Notes under the pieces: model-generated
Told to the model about the DNA's origin: nothing
Seen by the model: the letters and a program-made list of their open reading frames with translations, nothing else
Database searches by the model: none
Made by a program: the position numbers and the translations under genes
Source: Halicephalobus mephisto
Taxonomy: Eukaryota; Nematoda; Chromadorea; Rhabditida; Panagrolaimidae
Length of the DNA: 64,000 nt
Assembly: GCA_009193035.1 (NCBI GenBank)
Contig: SWDT01000024.1
Span: forward strand, 248,001-312,000
Reading direction: 5' to 3'
Part shown: in pieces, positions 23,801 through 35,580 of the stretch
Layout of the letters: each line of letters opens with the position of its first letter
Numbering within the stretch: the stretch's first letter is position 1

Positions 23801-26511
23801 GCCTTATCTTGTAACCCCACATTTTGGAGTTCTTTCGCCTTCTATCAATGAAATAGACATCTCCTGGTTGACAAACTTCATTGATCACTTTGACTTGGAT
23901 GATTTTACCTTGTTTTTGTCTGGATGTCTTCTATTTCCAGATACTCTGAGAAAAACATTCCAATAAACTCTTGTGTCGTGCTTTCCGTGTTTTTTTTCAA
24001 TTGGACGTGAATTGACAATTTTTTAAGACCGATAGAGGACAAAGAACGAATCGGGTTGAAGAGAACAATTTTATTTTTGACGGATTTGATGAATAAACTT
24101 CACGTTATTCTGAATTTTAACTAATACTACAATATGGGCCATCTGAGAAAACCTCCAAAAACTGTTGAAGTCCAAGTTCGTACTCCTTCGAATATTTCAG
24201 CTGTCCGGGTGTCTAGTGTTCGTTTTTTATTTTTTAGAAAAGGATTTAAGGTTTTAAAAGAAATTTGACAACTGTTGTCTAAACAGGATTGAATGTCATC
24301 TTTGTTGTTTAGAAAATTGAGCGTTAAGGATAATTTGCTAATTTTTTTGATTCATGATTTTTGATATTTTTCTAAATTAGCACTTTTTACGTTATTGAAC
24401 CATTCCTGGGAATTTTGGTCCTGAATTTCCATGTCGGGAGGAAAGGGTATTTGCTCTCGCTGCGGGTGTTATCAATAACTGGATTAATGAAATTTTAGTT
24501 TTTAAAATTGGGGTTTATTATTATTGTTTTAAAAAATGATTCCAGTTTTTGTTTTTGTGAGTTTAATTTTAGAAATGAAATTTAAAAAAATTCAATTTAT
24601 TGATTGTTTTTAATGTTTATTTTTTAGACAGAATCGAACGAACGTGGAAGCGTCCGAAGCTCGGATGATGCGAGATCTACTGGATCTCCGCCAATGCTTG
24701 ATGGCAGTGGGATTACTCCAAATCAATTGGACGAAAGAGGAAGATTAATTAGAAAAATTGAAAAAATTAGAGAAAAAATCACTAGACATTCCATTACTCA
24801 TGAAGGTTAGTTTTAGTTATACAATCAGTTTCATACTTTGTCCCTTCTGTAAAATGAAAAATTGTCTAATTGGCAGTATGATCATGTGATAACTGAACTT
24901 TGACCAAACAGAAATTCTTGGAATAACGAAATATATTTTTACAGGGGACATTGAAGAATACCTAAAAATAGCTGAAAACCCGAAACTTATGCAAGAAAAT
25001 CCTCAACTGACGAGGATAAAACAACATTTTGAAAGGAAAAACAAAAAATATAGTCAGGAGATGGAATTGCTCCAGAAGAAGCTAGATGAAGCTGAACAAA
25101 GATTAGAAGAATTGGACAAGGGGATTCCAGAATCTGGCAATAGACATAGAATGCTTCAAAATGTAGGCCATGGAATAAAGTGAGTTGTTTGTTTTTTGAT
25201 GTTATTGTAGAATTTTGTTTTTTCAGAAGAACGGGAGTGAATATTAAGGATTTAACGGGAAATAGTCTAACTGCAGTCATGTCTGCTCCTAGAGATATTG
25301 CAAATAAAATGAAAAGAAACATGTTTGGATCGGCGGATAATCTGCCTGGAGCTGTAGAAGGCACTGACAATAATGGAACTGTAGGACAGTCCAAGTTCTA
25401 TACATCGACTCCTACATCAAGACCGAATGCAGAAAGAGCCAGAGCGATGACGACGAATAACGACCAACAGAGGGTAGACAAAAACGAAGGTCAAATTCAG
25501 AGTGCTCGAGGAAGTATCAGCCAAAGTACAGAACAAAGGAACTCGAACAGAATATCAGGGATTGATTTGGATCAAGTTTCGAAGGTTTTCGAAGAAGCCG
25601 AGCACATTAGAAAGAGATGTGGGTCTCTGGAAGACAAAAACAAGGAATTAAATGCAGAAATTTCAATGTTGAGAAGCGAATTGACAGCAGCAAGGTATCA
25701 AACTCTAGTAAGTGATTATTGTAATTTTATTTTATAAATTCCAAAAAAATCTGCCTTGACTCCAGAAAGTTCAAAAATGATTTAAAGTATCTGAAATGAG
25801 TTGATTTTATGAAGGTATTTTTTAATTTTGTTTAAAGATTATTTCTTGAACTTGCTCTTTTTGCCCATATTTACGGTTTTTAGTCAGAAAATATCCTTTT
25901 TACTATTTTGATTAATTTTCTCCAGCTGGTAAACCATGTGGTAGAGAGATACAAGCCTCATTATAAGTCAACCCTCTTGGTTGCTAGTAAAAGACTAATG
26001 TTTTTGAGTAATTGACCATTGATCATAATATTCAATTTTTTAGAAACTAGAACAAACATTGAATGAGACGATGGAAGTTCATCAAAATGAAATGAAGCAA
26101 CTCAAACACGACCTCAACCTCATTGGATCTAGGATGGATTATCAGTATAATGACAGATTTAAGAAAATCGAAGAGAAGGTAGAGTCTACTCAAAATCAGA
26201 TCTACAGAGTAGAAACAAATCTCCACGAGAATTCAGAGAAGCTCCTCTCAGCCACTCATAACATCTGGAACGCTCTGATGTTGAATGGAGCCAATATAAT
26301 AGTCGAAGTCCTCAAGATCCTCCTTTACTGTATTGCGGTGGTTCTCGACACGATCAAGCCGATTGCAGGGACTCGAGAGAGAGCTGGGGTCTTGCTAACT
26401 GTAACAATAACTGTCTTCTTCCTCTGGTCGTCCTTCGATGTGTCTGGTCTAATCGGGAATCTAGTCACGAGCAAACCTGGGGAACCCCAAAGAGTTGAGC
26501 TTAGAAGTTGA
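20858..26511 (+). CDS. TMCC family transmembrane and coiled-coil protein
   Basis: An ER-associated membrane protein of the TMCC/TEX28 family. Five exons: 20858-20896, 24628-24805, 24945-25179, 25227-25707 and 26044-26511, giving about 466 residues. Visible features are a Ser-rich start (SVRSSDDARSTGSPP), two coiled-coil stretches (RLIRKIEKIREKI and QEMELLQKKLDEAEQRLEEL, then EEAEHIRKRCGSLEDKNKEL and the KQLKHDLNLIGSRM region), and two hydrophobic helices near the C-terminus (IIVEVLKILLYCIAVVLDTI and GVLLTVTITVFFLWSSF). This is the family arrangement. Exon 1 is short, and its donor may be GAG/GTTAGT (used) or AAG/GTATTT; both keep phase. Intron 1 is 3.7 kb and carries minus-strand coding-like pieces. 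Alternative first exons are possible. Confidence 0.88.
21160..21625. repeat. diverged direct duplication of ~185 bp
   Basis: The section 21160-21345 (ACTATTAGTTGTAATTCTTC, then CATTGTGCACTG, TAACTTAGGCTGTCAATGAT, TTACAACATCTGGAACACA) reappears at about 21425-21610 as GCGATTAGTTGTAATTAACC, TAACTTTGAATATCAACAGT and TTACAACTGGAACAAAGTAC. The copies are about 265 bp apart, inside TMCC intron 1. No coding capacity was found. Confidence 0.45.
22103..22687 (-). CDS. candidate nested small gene inside TMCC intron 1
   Basis: Two minus-strand exons join in phase. Exon A (22484-22687) starts at an ATG, encodes 68 charged residues (NSKPLIPLPP, then RIRDERLRNYNQDLDHILYL) and ends at TCC/GTGACA. Exon B (22103-22240) follows TTGTAG and encodes 45 residues (FGSYEIDKFLKELNLALEKI, REPMIHYILQVLDFLSK) to a TAA. 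The 113-residue product looks helical and soluble. I do not recognise a family. The intron (243 nt) has a weak donor and a pyrimidine-poor acceptor, so a decayed gene or chance open frames remain possible. It lies antisense to the host gene. Confidence 0.35.
23757..24432 (-). other. minus-strand coding-like remnants in TMCC intron 1
   Basis: Three pieces look like exons. The first (24390-24432) starts at an ATG and encodes MEIQDQNSQEWFNN before a GTAAAA donor. The second (24153-24212) follows AACACTAG and encodes TPGQLKYSKEYELGLQQFLE. The third (23909-24099) is an open frame with LSSIGLKKLSIHV and EFIGMFFSEYLEIEDIQ, ending at AAG/GTAAAATC. The frame of the third continues either after a ~61 nt intron or through a one-base shift into RRRKNSKMWGYKIRHK and a stop at 23757. 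The second and third pieces cannot be joined without a stop. The overall feel is of a degraded member of a fast-evolving nematode family, but I cannot name it. Confidence 0.25.
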
Positions 26512-26665
26512 GATTACAAAGACTATTTGCGGGTTTTTGATTAAAATGTCCTAATTTAACATTCCTTGTATGTTTAGGAATAAAGCAACTTGAAAGTTGT
26601 CAAATATTCGACAATAACCGAAATCAGTTGAAAGAACTATGTGTACAAAAATGAGATTTGGCAGG

Positions 26666-27779
26666 TTAGTCAACGCGTCGCCTTTTTAGAGATCGTCCAT
26701 CATCTGAAGTTCTCTGCTTGCAGATCTCTGGGATGGAGGGTAACTTCAAAGGAACATCACGGAGGTAGCGGTGGCTGAGAGCGTTCTTGGCAGTGGTTCT
26801 CCAGAAAGGCATGTAGATGAGCATGTCCTTGAGTAAAGAGAGACCGTCTTCGTCCATGTTTGGGATGTGCTGGGTCAATTCCGCTTTCCTCCACTTCGGG
26901 AACTCTGGGTTGAAGTCCGGTAACTTGGACACCCCTGGCCAACTCTGAAATGCGTTAGTTGCATTAGCTTCTTGCTGGAAATAAAGATCACCTCTTCGCT
27001 AGGAGTCCCTAAAACACGGAAGATCTTGAATAGTTGGTCGATTTCGGATTCTCCACGGAAGAGGGCTTCGCAGGTGGTCATCTCGGCAAAGATACACCCG
27101 AGACTCCAGATATCGATTCCAGTGGTGTAGAACTTGGTTCCCATCAGGACTTCTGGAGAGCGGTACCACATGGTGACGACTTCATGAGTATAACAACGAC
27201 TAGGAATCGTTACAGCTCTGGCCAGACCGAAGTCCGCCAACTTGATAGTTCCGTCATTCATGACGAGAAGATTCTGGGGCTTCAGATCACGGTGAATCAC
27301 GCGATGGGAGTGGCAGTAAGCCAGCCCTTGCAGTAATTGAAACATAAAGCTCTGCAAAAAACCATAATCACGTTCAGAACTCAAAGCCTTACTTTCACAT
27401 ATCCTGGGGGCAAGCTTCTTGGTTTGAGTTTGTCCAAGAGCATCCGGAGGTCCTGGTCGATGAACTCGAAGACTAGATAGAGGCGTTCGGAGTTGTGCAC
27501 GATGACGTCATAGAGAGTGACAATGTTCGGGTGATTCAGTTCCTTCAGAACAGTGATTTCCCTTATGCAAGTGGATGGGACACCTTCATTGTCACTAAAA
27601 AGCAGTTTTATATCGAGATTTAGAAATTCAAAAACTCACGTGTTTATTTTAATCTGCTTCAAAGCCACTTTCTGCTGGGTCCCTTTGGTTGTAGCACAGT
27701 GGACTGTTCCATAAGTACCTTCCCCTATCTTCTTGCCGTAATGAAAATCGGATAATTGGAGATTCCCGAGATCGGACAT
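26666..27779 (-). CDS. CDK1/CDK2-type cyclin-dependent kinase
   Basis: A cell-cycle kinase. Exons 27640-27779, 27393-27594, 26992-27351 and 26666-26944 give 326 residues. Motifs are GEGTYG (residues 19-24, with the inhibitory Thr-Tyr pair), catalytic Lys 41, a cyclin-binding helix reading PSTCIRE rather than [15 protein letters not shown] (133-140), DFGLA (154-158), and a T-loop [10 protein letters not shown] with the activating Thr at 169. [15 protein letters not shown] and GTPSEE/SWPGV follow the CDK1/2 pattern, and the C-terminus ends KRRRVD. The Ala-to-Cys change in the PSTAIRE helix, with EITVLKEL after it, makes a CDK2-type assignment more likely than CDK1, but I cannot decide. It shares a 194 bp promoter with MCM7. 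Confidence 0.93.
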
Positions 27780-27973
27780 TGTTGAGAACTGGGACCTGAG
27801 CGATGTCCGAAAAAGGAAAAGTGCGCGCAAACAGGAACGTCGCGCCAGAATCAAATCGACCCGATTTGGCGGGAAATCGGGGCTTCGTTTCCACTTGCTC
27901 ATTTTCCCGCTTCATTGTCGTCTGTTTTTTCGTTTCCGAGTTTTTATCTGTTTTCATCAACGAAACCTCCAGG
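27780..27973. promoter_or_regulatory. bidirectional promoter with E2F-like sites
   Basis: This 194 bp interval separates the CDK start (minus) from the MCM7 start (plus). It contains TTTGGCGGGAAA at 27865-27876, a full match to the E2F/DP consensus. ATTTTCCCGC at 27901-27910 is a second site in the other orientation. TGCGCGCAAA at 27822-27831 and TCGCGCCA near 27840 are further GC-rich E2F-like cores. GC content is well above that of the surroundings. The layout suggests co-regulation of an S-phase kinase and a replicative helicase subunit by EFL-1/DPL-1. Confidence 0.7.
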
Positions 27974-30469
27974 ATGGTTGCTGGATTGAGCTACGAAAGT
28001 GGACGCGACAGATTCGCTGATTTTTTCCAGAACTTCTGCGTTACGGATGAAAATTGCGAAAAAAGATTCGTTTACGCCGAGCAGGTCCGTCAACTCGCCA
28101 ATCGCGTCCAAGTTCCTCTGTATGTTGATCTCGGGGATTTGGAGACTTACGACGAAGAACTCTACAAGGAAGTCAGACGGAACACGGCTCGCTACGCAAC
28201 TTTGGTCTACGACGTCATCGACAAGCTGATCCGGGAGCAACTCGGCACCAATCCAGTGAGTTTCGTTGTCCATATATGATTTCGACTTCCTCCTTTAGCC
28301 GCCTGTTCTTGATGCCTTGGATGCTTTCATCTTCCAAAGGACTTATTTGGATGAACAGCAGAGGAGCAACGCCGATACCGACGCCGCTCAGCCGGTCGAT
28401 GCGAACAAGAAGATTCCCCCTCAGCTTCTTAGGAGATAGTAGGTTCCCTTCTGCTTTGCTTCGCGTAACCAGCGTCTCTTTAGTGAAATCTACTTCATCG
28501 CCCCTGCAGCCGAGAAGTGCCTTGCTGCTCGTGAGATCACTGCCGAGTATGTCGGAAAGCTCGTTACTCTCAAAGGCATCGTCATCCGTTGCTCTGAGGT
28601 GATGCCATTGGCTAACGTCGTCACTTACCTCTGCGATACCTGTGGTTGCGAAGTTTACCAAGTCGTCAATGGCCCTACTTATGCTCCAACCATGGAGTGT
28701 CCCAGCAGAGATTGCCAGGAAAGCAAGGCTCACGGGCGTCTCGAGCTCCAGTTGCGGGGATCCAACTTCTTGAAGTACCAGGAGATCCGAGTCCAAGAAA
28801 TGGTAAGCTGTCGGTCGTAGACTCTAGTAATGTGGATGTTTAGAGTGACCAAGTCCCTATTGGAACTATTCCTCGTTCCTTGACTGTCCGAGTGACCGGA
28901 GAAAATACTCGTCTTTGTCAGCCCGGAGACCAGGTCAAGATCAGCGGTATTCTCATGCCGCAGCTTCGTTCGGGATTCCGCCAAGGAAACGGCCTCGTTG
29001 CCGATGTTTTCGTCGACTGTCACCACATCGAGAACCTTCGCGCTGACGACGACAAGAATGTCGAGGGGGAACTCACGGAAGAGGAAGTCGACATTGTTGC
29101 TCAGGACAACATCTACGATTTGATGGCTTACAGTATCGCTCCGGAGATCTACGGCCACATTGACGTCAAGAAGTCGCTTCTCCTGGCTCTCGTTGGTGGA
29201 ACTGACAAGAACACCAATGGAATGAAGATCCGTGGAGCTTTGAATATTCTGCTCGTTGGCGATCCTGGTGTCGCCAAGTCTCAACTGTTAGGCTATGTGG
29301 ACCGTCTTGCCGTAAGAAGCCAGTACACGACCGGTCGTGGATCGTCCGGAGTTGGCCTCACTGCTGCTGTCGTCAAGGATGCTGTTACAGGCGAGATGAC
29401 TCTTGAAGGAGGTGCCCTTGTGCTTGCAGATCAAGGAATTTGCTGTATTGATGAGTTCGACAAAATGCTTGAGTCTGACAGAACAGCAATCCATGAGGTT
29501 TGTCTTTCCTCGTCCAATGAAGTTCTCCCGCGCTTGTTCCTGCTGAGAGTAATCCCAACACGAAATTTCAGGTTATGGAACAGCAGACTATTTCGATTTC
29601 GAAAGCTGGTATCAACACTTCTTTGAATGCGCGTGTTTCTATCATTGCAGCTGCCAACCCTGCCTTCGGCCGTTACAACAACAAAAAGACGGTAGAAGAG
29701 AACGTTCAGCTCCCGGCAGCGTTACTCTCGCGTTTCGACTTGCTCTGGCTGATACAGGATGTCCCTGACCAGGACAACGATAAGAAAATTGCTGAACACA
29801 TTACCTATGTTCATATGAATGGACATGAACCAGAAGTTGGTTTCAAGCCTTTGTCGATGTCCCTACTGAGGTTAGTTCGGAATCCTAGGCCTCGTTTTCC
29901 GGGTTCCTATATATCGACTCTATTTGTAAAGCCGAATTTTAGGAGATACCTGGCTGTGTGTAAACGTCGCAATCCGATTGTCCCTGTTTACCTTCAACGG
30001 CGTCTGGTGGAGAAGTATGTCGAGCTGCGTGAAAACGCCCGTGCCAATATGGAAACATCTGTATTTACATCGCCTCGTAATCTTCTGGCCGTCGTTCGCA
30101 TGGCAACTGCTCATGCCCGTCTTCACTTGAGGAATACCGTTACAGAAGCTGATATCGATGAGGCTCTTCGTCTTTTGGATTCTTGCAAAGCCAGCATTGA
30201 AGCTGACAGAGGCGCGACCGAAATTAGGTAAGTTGCCTTCAGTGATTTCCCTCTGATTCATGATTTTTTCCAGACGCAAGGATCCAATCGATGTTGTGTT
30301 CGACATTATTCGTTCGCACATTGACGGGGAAAACAAGACTCTCTCTCGTGCCAAACTGTTGTCTGAAGTTCAACTGCGGGGTCTCAATGGCGAGCATGTC
30401 GACAAATGTCTTGAGAGATATCCGGACCTTCTGTTTGTCGAGGATGACATTATTGCTCTGGCAATCTGA
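27974..30469 (+). CDS. mcm-7: MCM7, replicative helicase subunit
   Basis: A subunit of the MCM2-7 helicase, which unwinds DNA at replication forks. Seven exons: 27974-28255, 28299-28438, 28484-28802, 28844-29497, 29572-29870, 29943-30227 and 30274-30469, giving 724 residues, normal for MCM7. A zinc-finger begins at C191 (CDTCGC ... CPSRDC). Walker [10 protein letters not shown] is at about 386, Walker [10 protein letters not shown] at about 447, and the arginine finger SRFDLLW at about 518. The C-terminal winged-helix region ends DDIIALAI. Six short introns (41-74 nt) are all in consistent phase. The start ATG follows directly on the shared E2F-like promoter. RAN follows 239 bp downstream on the same strand. 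Confidence 0.97.
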
Positions 30470-30639
30470 TTTTTTCTGTGTTTCGATCATGTTTATTTTA
30501 TCTTCTTGGGTAATTTCCAGGCGTGTGTCCATCACCAAGTTTTTTCACGTATTATTCACCTTTGCTATTTTTGCGTACTCAATGAATGTTAAATGTCTCG
30601 AGAGGAAAGAGTAATTGCGAAATGCGTTCAATACGCTGA

Positions 30640-31397
<758 letters not shown>

Positions 31398-31672
31398 AGG
31401 AGTGTCAAGGATGCCCGTTGACTGTTTCTCATTTTTGTTTCGTAATCTATTATGAAGAATTTCGGTTCATTATGAATGTCATTTTCGGATCGTGTGAATT
31501 TTGTTTTATTCAAAATGAATGTTGTTTCTGAGGAGGAGTTTGAGCGTGGGGCGAGTGGTGGTTGTTTTGGAGTCGGGGATTTCTCGAAGCGAAAACTGGC
31601 CAGACAAAGTTGGACGGAAAGGTTATCAGGAAGGGGATGCTTTCCTTTTCATTCTGTTATTGATCGTATGCC

Positions 31673-32956
31673 ATGGCAACTTCTAATGAGCCAAGTTATG
31701 CCGATCACTATGCCGATGCCGATAGTGATACAGAATCAGAGTCGAGCAATCGTCCAACGATAGTGATCATGGGACAGAAAAGGTTGTTTATATATGAAAT
31801 TTGGAGATATTGTGGATTATTGTTTTTAGAAGTGGAAAAACATCAATAAGGAAAGTAGTTTTCCAGAAAATGTCACCCAATGAGACGTTGTTTGTCGAAA
31901 GCACTGCGAGAGTTACCGATGAAGGTATGGTTTTTGGATTTGGAGCGTTTTTGAAAATTCCTTGTTTTTAGCAGTCACTGGGTCGTTTATTAACTTGCAA
32001 ACGATAGAATTTCCCGGACAAGTTGATCCGTTTGATGCTTCGTTGAATCCGAAAACTATATTCACCAAATGCGGAGCGCTGTTGTTCGTCATTGACGCTC
32101 AGGCAGATACTAGTGATGCTCTCAAGAAAATGAGTAATTCAATAATCCGTGCTTATCAGATCAACAAGAACATCAAATTCGAGGTTAGGAAGGGTTTTTG
32201 ATATATGGAAGCAGAACGGGAAATTCTAGGTGTTCATTCATAAGGTCGACGGGTTGAGTGAAGAATTACGGATGGGGACTTACCGAAAGATCTACCAAAA
32301 AGTCCAGGACGATCTTGCTGACCATGCTTTGGATAATATCTTCATCAGCTATCACATGACGAGCATTTACGACCATTCCATTTTCGAGGCGTTCAGCAAA
32401 GTGATCCAGAAACTGGTCAAGCAGCTGCCTGTCTTGACGAAACTCTTAGACATATTCAACGCCGTGAGTTTGTCCATCCTGATACAGTAGTTGTTTAGTG
32501 TCATCAATATTCAGGCCTGTAATGTCGAGAAATCATTCCTTTTTGACGTTTCTTCGAAAATTTACATAGCTACCGACAACTCCCCCGTAGATATGCCTAC
32601 TTACGAACTTTGCTGCGATATGATTGACGTGACGACAGATTTGTCTGCAATTTACGGAAAGTAAGAAGCAGTTTTGGAAATTGTTTAAATTTATCGTTCC
32701 TAGAGTTCCCGGCCCGGATGAGCCTCCCAAAGACGGATATGATCTCGCTTCCCAGTCCGTAATCCACCTCAAAATCAACCAAGTGCTGTTTATGAAACAA
32801 CTGAATCGCTATCTTGCCCTAGTTGCTGTTATTAAGAAGGACAACTTCGAAAAACAAGGCCTGATCGACTTCAATTTCCAGGTCTTCAAGGAAGGCGTGG
32901 ATGAGGCTTTCGAAGTCGGCTGTAAAGGAGGAAAGACTGTTGCCTTGAAGAAATAA
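31673..32956 (+). CDS. ragc-1: RagC/RagD GTPase
   Basis: Partner of RagA/B in amino-acid signalling to TORC1 at the lysosome. Six exons: 31673-31782, 31830-31924, 31972-32183, 32230-32463, 32515-32660 and 32704-32956, giving 349 residues. The P-loop [12 protein letters not shown] spans intron 1. It is followed by the RagC-typical [25 protein letters not shown] (switch II with the Pro-Gly-Gln variant of this subfamily), [10 protein letters not shown] and [20 protein letters not shown]. The C-terminal roadblock region is [20 protein letters not shown] through CDMIDV. An in-frame stop upstream fixes the start at 31673, which has a good context (GCCATGG). The N-terminus is acidic and Ser-rich. 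It is 69 bp from the convergent next gene. Confidence 0.95.
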
Positions 32957-33025
32957 CGAAATCTGTGATTGTTAACATTTTTCAACATTTAAAATTATTT
33001 TTTTCATCTTCCCAAAAATGAAACC

Positions 33026-35294
33026 TCAAACAAAAGTCAAAGACGGATGAGTTCGTTGTCTAGCTGGTTTCGTTTCAATTTCCATGTTTGTTCCTCCGAG
33101 AATTGCCTGCATCTGATCCATGTACTTGGATGTCTGGTTAGGATCCATCTTTCTGGGACTGGCACAACCACTTCCGACGAATACACAGTCTCGAAGTTGG
33201 AGGAACGCCAACCGACTGTTGGAGGTCCCTGGTGGATCGCTGGAGTTGACGGGAATCACGATAGGCCCTTCTTCGGCCTGTTTTCTGATTGCCAACGTTT
33301 TCTGGAGGGAGTACCTGTTGGCCCGGAGTCTCCAGCTCTGTTGCAATTTGGTGCTAAAATAAAATGATGAGTACGGTAATTAAGGAAATTCTAAAGGTTA
33401 AGTGGATTCAGTGAGCGCGTACCCAGGAGAGTTTTTCGAGTAATGTCCAGTCAATACCAGCGTTCTTGTGGTATTTTTAAATTTTGGAAATTAGAAATCT
33501 AAAAACACAGGGGTCTTGTGGGAGATTTTTGGACTTTTTAACAGTGGGAAATTGGGATTTTATGGGATCTAGTAGAGGACTCTGAGAGCTTCTGGAGCTT
33601 TGTTTTGAGAATCTAGAAATTCGTGCTGGGACTGTTTCGCAATCTTGGTTTTTACATTTCTCAAATTAGAATTTTGGAGAAACTTTCAGAATCTTCTAAA
33701 TTCTACTAAAAAGTTTTGGAAATTTTGAGAATTTACTGAACACTTCTGAAGCTTTCCAGAATCTTATTGGAATTTTTAGAAACTTCTAGAATTCTAAGAA
33801 AAGTCAAAAACAAAATCTGCGCTTCGTGTTGTAAAAGTTGGAGGTCGGAATTTTGACTTTTCGTGTTAAGATGCCATTTATGGATTTTCCCTACTGCAAA
33901 ATATCCTCCTACTTCAGTTGATAAAACTGGATATCTGGGTTTCTCGAGTCACAATATGACTTATGAGTCGTGTCCTAACACGGAAACACCAAAGTCGGAC
34001 TTTGAACTCTGACCTCCGACCTTTGCGATGCGGAACACTGAAAACCTCTAAGAAGTTCTTTAAATTCGACCTGTTTCGCAGTAATTGTTGTTTTTCATTT
34101 TTATAATAATATAATTAAAAAGACCTATAATTTTTAAATATTTATTTAAAAATGAAATTAAAAATTGTGGTTTCTTACGTTTCCTATTGTCTGTCAGTAG
34201 TGATCATAACAACGACGGCGACCAAACAACCAATGACACTAGCGTAGACTACGGTAACTGCCCCCGCAATCAGAAACAGCATTAGATTCGGAATATTTAG
34301 AATCCTACTTCCTCAACAATGCAATCTGGATGAATCCGGATCCTTTTAACGAAAGCCAGGGGGTGTTATCCAAATAATGGAGTCTAATTCGGCCTACACT
34401 TTTGTTAATTAAATGCTCAATGAACATTTATTTTAAATTTGCCTTCTGGGTCATTATTTCGGAGCCTGGTAGTGACCATTACGTGGGCTTGGAATGTTTG
34501 GTCAACTACAAAGGAAAAAACATGTTTGTAAAGACAATGACGACAGAGCTTGTTTGTCAAATTGCTTCTTCAAGAATCAAAAATCAGTGCTCGGAAGCCA
34601 GTCACTATCCTTCATAATTGCTGGGTTTTTTCGAAAAGTCGAATTTAATGGAAAATTTGAGTTTTCTAAGATTTAATAAAAACGAGAAATTTGGAAATTT
34701 TATGGAGAATTTCGAAATGTTCTAAAATCTTCAAAGGATTCTTAAGCGCTTTTAGGATTTTCCAGAATCTACTGGAAAGTTCTGAAGTTTTTAAGGAAGT
34801 TATAACAGCTTCCTGAATCTCCTTAAGTTTTAAGATTTCTCCAGTTTTTGAAGACTTTCGAAATTTCTAAAATCTTCCGAAATCCACCGAAGGTTCTGAA
34901 ATTAAAAAAAAATTATAATAGCTCCTAGAAGCTTCCCGAATCCGGCACTAACTCGGATAAAACATTTATAACCAAAAATTCTAGGTAATTCTGAGCCTCC
35001 CAATGAGTTAATATTGCAGTAACTTTGATTTTTAACTTTTACGGTAATATGGTAGGAAACTTACGCCTTTCTTCCCAAGCCTTGTAGTTCGTTAATCAGC
35101 TCCTTTCTCGACATCGGCAACGATCCGTATTTTGCCGTCAATGAAAGTGGAGCGGAACTGAATGAGACATCTAATCGGTTGTTGGGGAACTTGTCAACTA
35201 GAGCATCGGCCAAAATCGAAGATCGATCGAATCCTAAGACCAGAAGGAACAAGAAGTGAAAGGCCAATCTGATGATGTGTACGGTAGAGGTCAT
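33026..35294 (-). CDS. small secreted protein of unknown function
   Basis: Two exons, 35065-35294 and 33026-33353, join in phase across a 1.7 kb intron to give 185 residues. Residues 1 to about 29 form a signal peptide (HIIRLAFHFLFLLVLGF). The mature part has a basic segment across the junction (MSRKELINELQGLGRKA, then QQSWRLRANRYSLQKTLAIR), a Pro/Ser loop, a pair of cysteines (RDCVFVGSGCASP) and a polar tail with MDQMQAILGG. No domain is recognised; a secreted regulator or peptide precursor is conceivable. The large intron carries heat-shock-element-like repeats and a separate micro-ORF. An additional internal exon cannot be excluded. Confidence 0.6.
33480..33810. repeat. heat-shock-element-like repeat, block 1
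   Basis: Degenerate tandem runs of 10-30 bp motifs with alternating TTCnnGAA pentamers, for example TTTAGAAACTTCTAGAATTC near 33774-33793. The same style recurs at about 34690-34930, 36620-36910, 37660-38110, 50660-50990, 59690-60080 and 62270-62420. It lies in the intron of the small secreted gene. Confidence 0.55.
34184..34282 (-). CDS. candidate 32-residue transmembrane micropeptide
   Basis: A 33-codon ORF (with stop) in an isolated GC-richer island inside the 1.7 kb intron of the secreted gene, on the same strand. It starts MLFLIAGAVTVV, continues through a second hydrophobic stretch (IGCLVAVVVMI) and ends with a short polar tail TTDRQ. That is one long helix able to cross a membrane, or a bare signal anchor. 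The other two frames are closed by stops, and a donor-like GAAAC/GTAAGA lies just after the stop. It may be an independent micro-gene or an alternative exon; the frame is open 12 codons upstream. Family unknown. Confidence 0.4.
   Translation of the reverse strand: MLFLIAGAVTVVYASVIGCLVAVVVMITTDRQ
34690..34930. repeat. heat-shock-element-like repeat, block 2
   Basis: Repeated TTCTnGAA-like pentamers in both orientations, such as CTTTCGAAATTTCTAAAATC and CTCCTAGAAGCTTCC. Low sequence identity between units. Position: second half of the large intron of the secreted gene. Confidence 0.5.
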
Positions 35295-35580
35295 TTCGAA
35301 GGATCTTCAGCTACAAAACGATCAAAATCAGGAATTCAAAAATATCGAAAATTGTTCTAAACGATTGAAATTAACTTTTTAACACGGAAAAATTAAAAAA
35401 GAGGTCTTAGCTCGTAGACTTGAAACTACGGTATGTGGAAATTCTAGTTGATTTCTTTCTATAAATTGCTAAAACTAAAAAATAAAAGAATTTTGAAGGA
35501 AATTCTAAAAATAAAGTTAATCCAAAATGGGTGTTTAAGAAGCTGATGTTAATTCCTTCCAGGCACGATTGCAACTGCAA

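Noticed and set aside
27780..27902. Upstream in-frame ATG of the CDK gene
   Set aside because: It would place the E2F-like promoter inside the coding sequence and adds residues with no counterpart in the family.
28215..29284. Minus-strand ORFs of 184-193 codons
   Set aside because: They lie exactly opposite MCM7 exons and result from its codon bias.
31476..31763. 95-codon plus ORF before RagC
   Set aside because: It overlaps the RagC start in another frame, and RagC has an in-frame stop just upstream of its own ATG.
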